Shown here piece after piece: positions 63,746 to 64,000 of a stretch of 64,000 nucleotides of DNA. The translations under genes and the position numbers were made by a program. The stretch's first letter is position 1. Each line of letters starts with the position of its first letter. The DNA comes from Marasmius tenuissimus (Eukaryota > Basidiomycota > Agaricomycetes > Agaricales > Marasmiaceae). The DNA is taken from positions 3,348,001 through 3,412,000 of the forward strand of contig JAQOTA010000047.1 of assembly GCA_029532415.1 (NCBI GenBank). Direction: 5' to 3'. The notes beneath the pieces were generated by a model that was not told where the DNA came from, did not search any database, and saw only the letters and a program-made list of their open reading frames with translations.

Positions 63746-64000
63746 TCTTCCGGTAGCGGGCACGACCTCTGTGTGAAGTGGGTATATGTCGAGCTCGAGA
63801 AAATCGTTGATGGTCCCGGTGGTTGTCGTTTATTCCATTGATACGGCAAGGAGCTCGGTTTTTGGTGATGCGAGTTGAAGCTTGAACGATACTGTGAGGC
63901 ATGTTAAATTGGGTTCTGGGTCGCACATTCCAGTACAGAGATCTGAGAAACGCTTTGAGAGCTCGAAGCTTCAGGATCGCGGCGTCACTTCGAGAGATAT
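63746..64000. other. Right edge, nothing recognised
   Basis: About 250 bp with no supported feature. Confidence 0.35.

Overview
The window is nuclear DNA of a mushroom-forming basidiomycete (Agaricomycetes). Nearly every gene is cut by many 45-65 nt GT-AG introns. It carries a FunK1-type fungal kinase, a polytopic membrane-protein family that I recognise as expanded in agaricomycetes, intron-containing nuclear tRNA-Ile genes, a Ty1/copia retrotransposon and several small inverted-repeat transposons. Gene models below were joined by eye from splice signals and frame continuity, so small exon boundaries may be off.

Layout: 0-1 kb, a proline-rich hypothetical gene. 1.7-2.1 kb, a CACTA-like MITE. 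2.4-10.4 kb, two paralogous membrane-anchored GH5 exo-beta-1,3-glucanase genes facing each other around a FunK1 kinase gene; the left GH5 copy has lost its catalytic nucleophile. 12.3-36.7 kb, seven copies of one multi-pass membrane-protein family: four on the minus strand (A-D), then a Met/Gly-rich coiled-coil gene, then three on the plus strand (E-G). Between F and G lie a single-pass cell-surface-like protein and a GH76-like membrane-anchored enzyme. 37-51 kb is transposon-rich: a small MITE, a block of nested hairpins, a short hAT-type element broken by an intact copia element with identical LTRs, a 2.1-kb inverted-repeat element, and two further MITEs. 52.5-54.3 kb holds a duplicated tRNA-Ile(AAU) plus 3'-flank block. 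54.3-57.9 kb is a HAM1-like gene. 58-61 kb is degenerate tandem repeat. 60.8-62.1 kb is a paralogue of the 30-kb surface protein. The right edge is a diverged inverted copy of DNA at 53 kb.

The recognisable functions centre on cell wall and cell surface: beta-1,3-glucan hydrolysis, an alpha-mannan/GPI-glycan-type GH76 enzyme, and three single-pass proteins sharing a cytoplasmic tail plan (Arg-rich stop-transfer, heptad-like stretch, C-terminal PPEY). The strongest observations are a 5-nt microexon kept in both GH5 genes, the Glu-to-Gly nucleophile change in one of them, the inverted seven-copy membrane-protein array with its own conserved core-promoter motif, and the dated nest of copia inside hAT with both target-site duplications readable.
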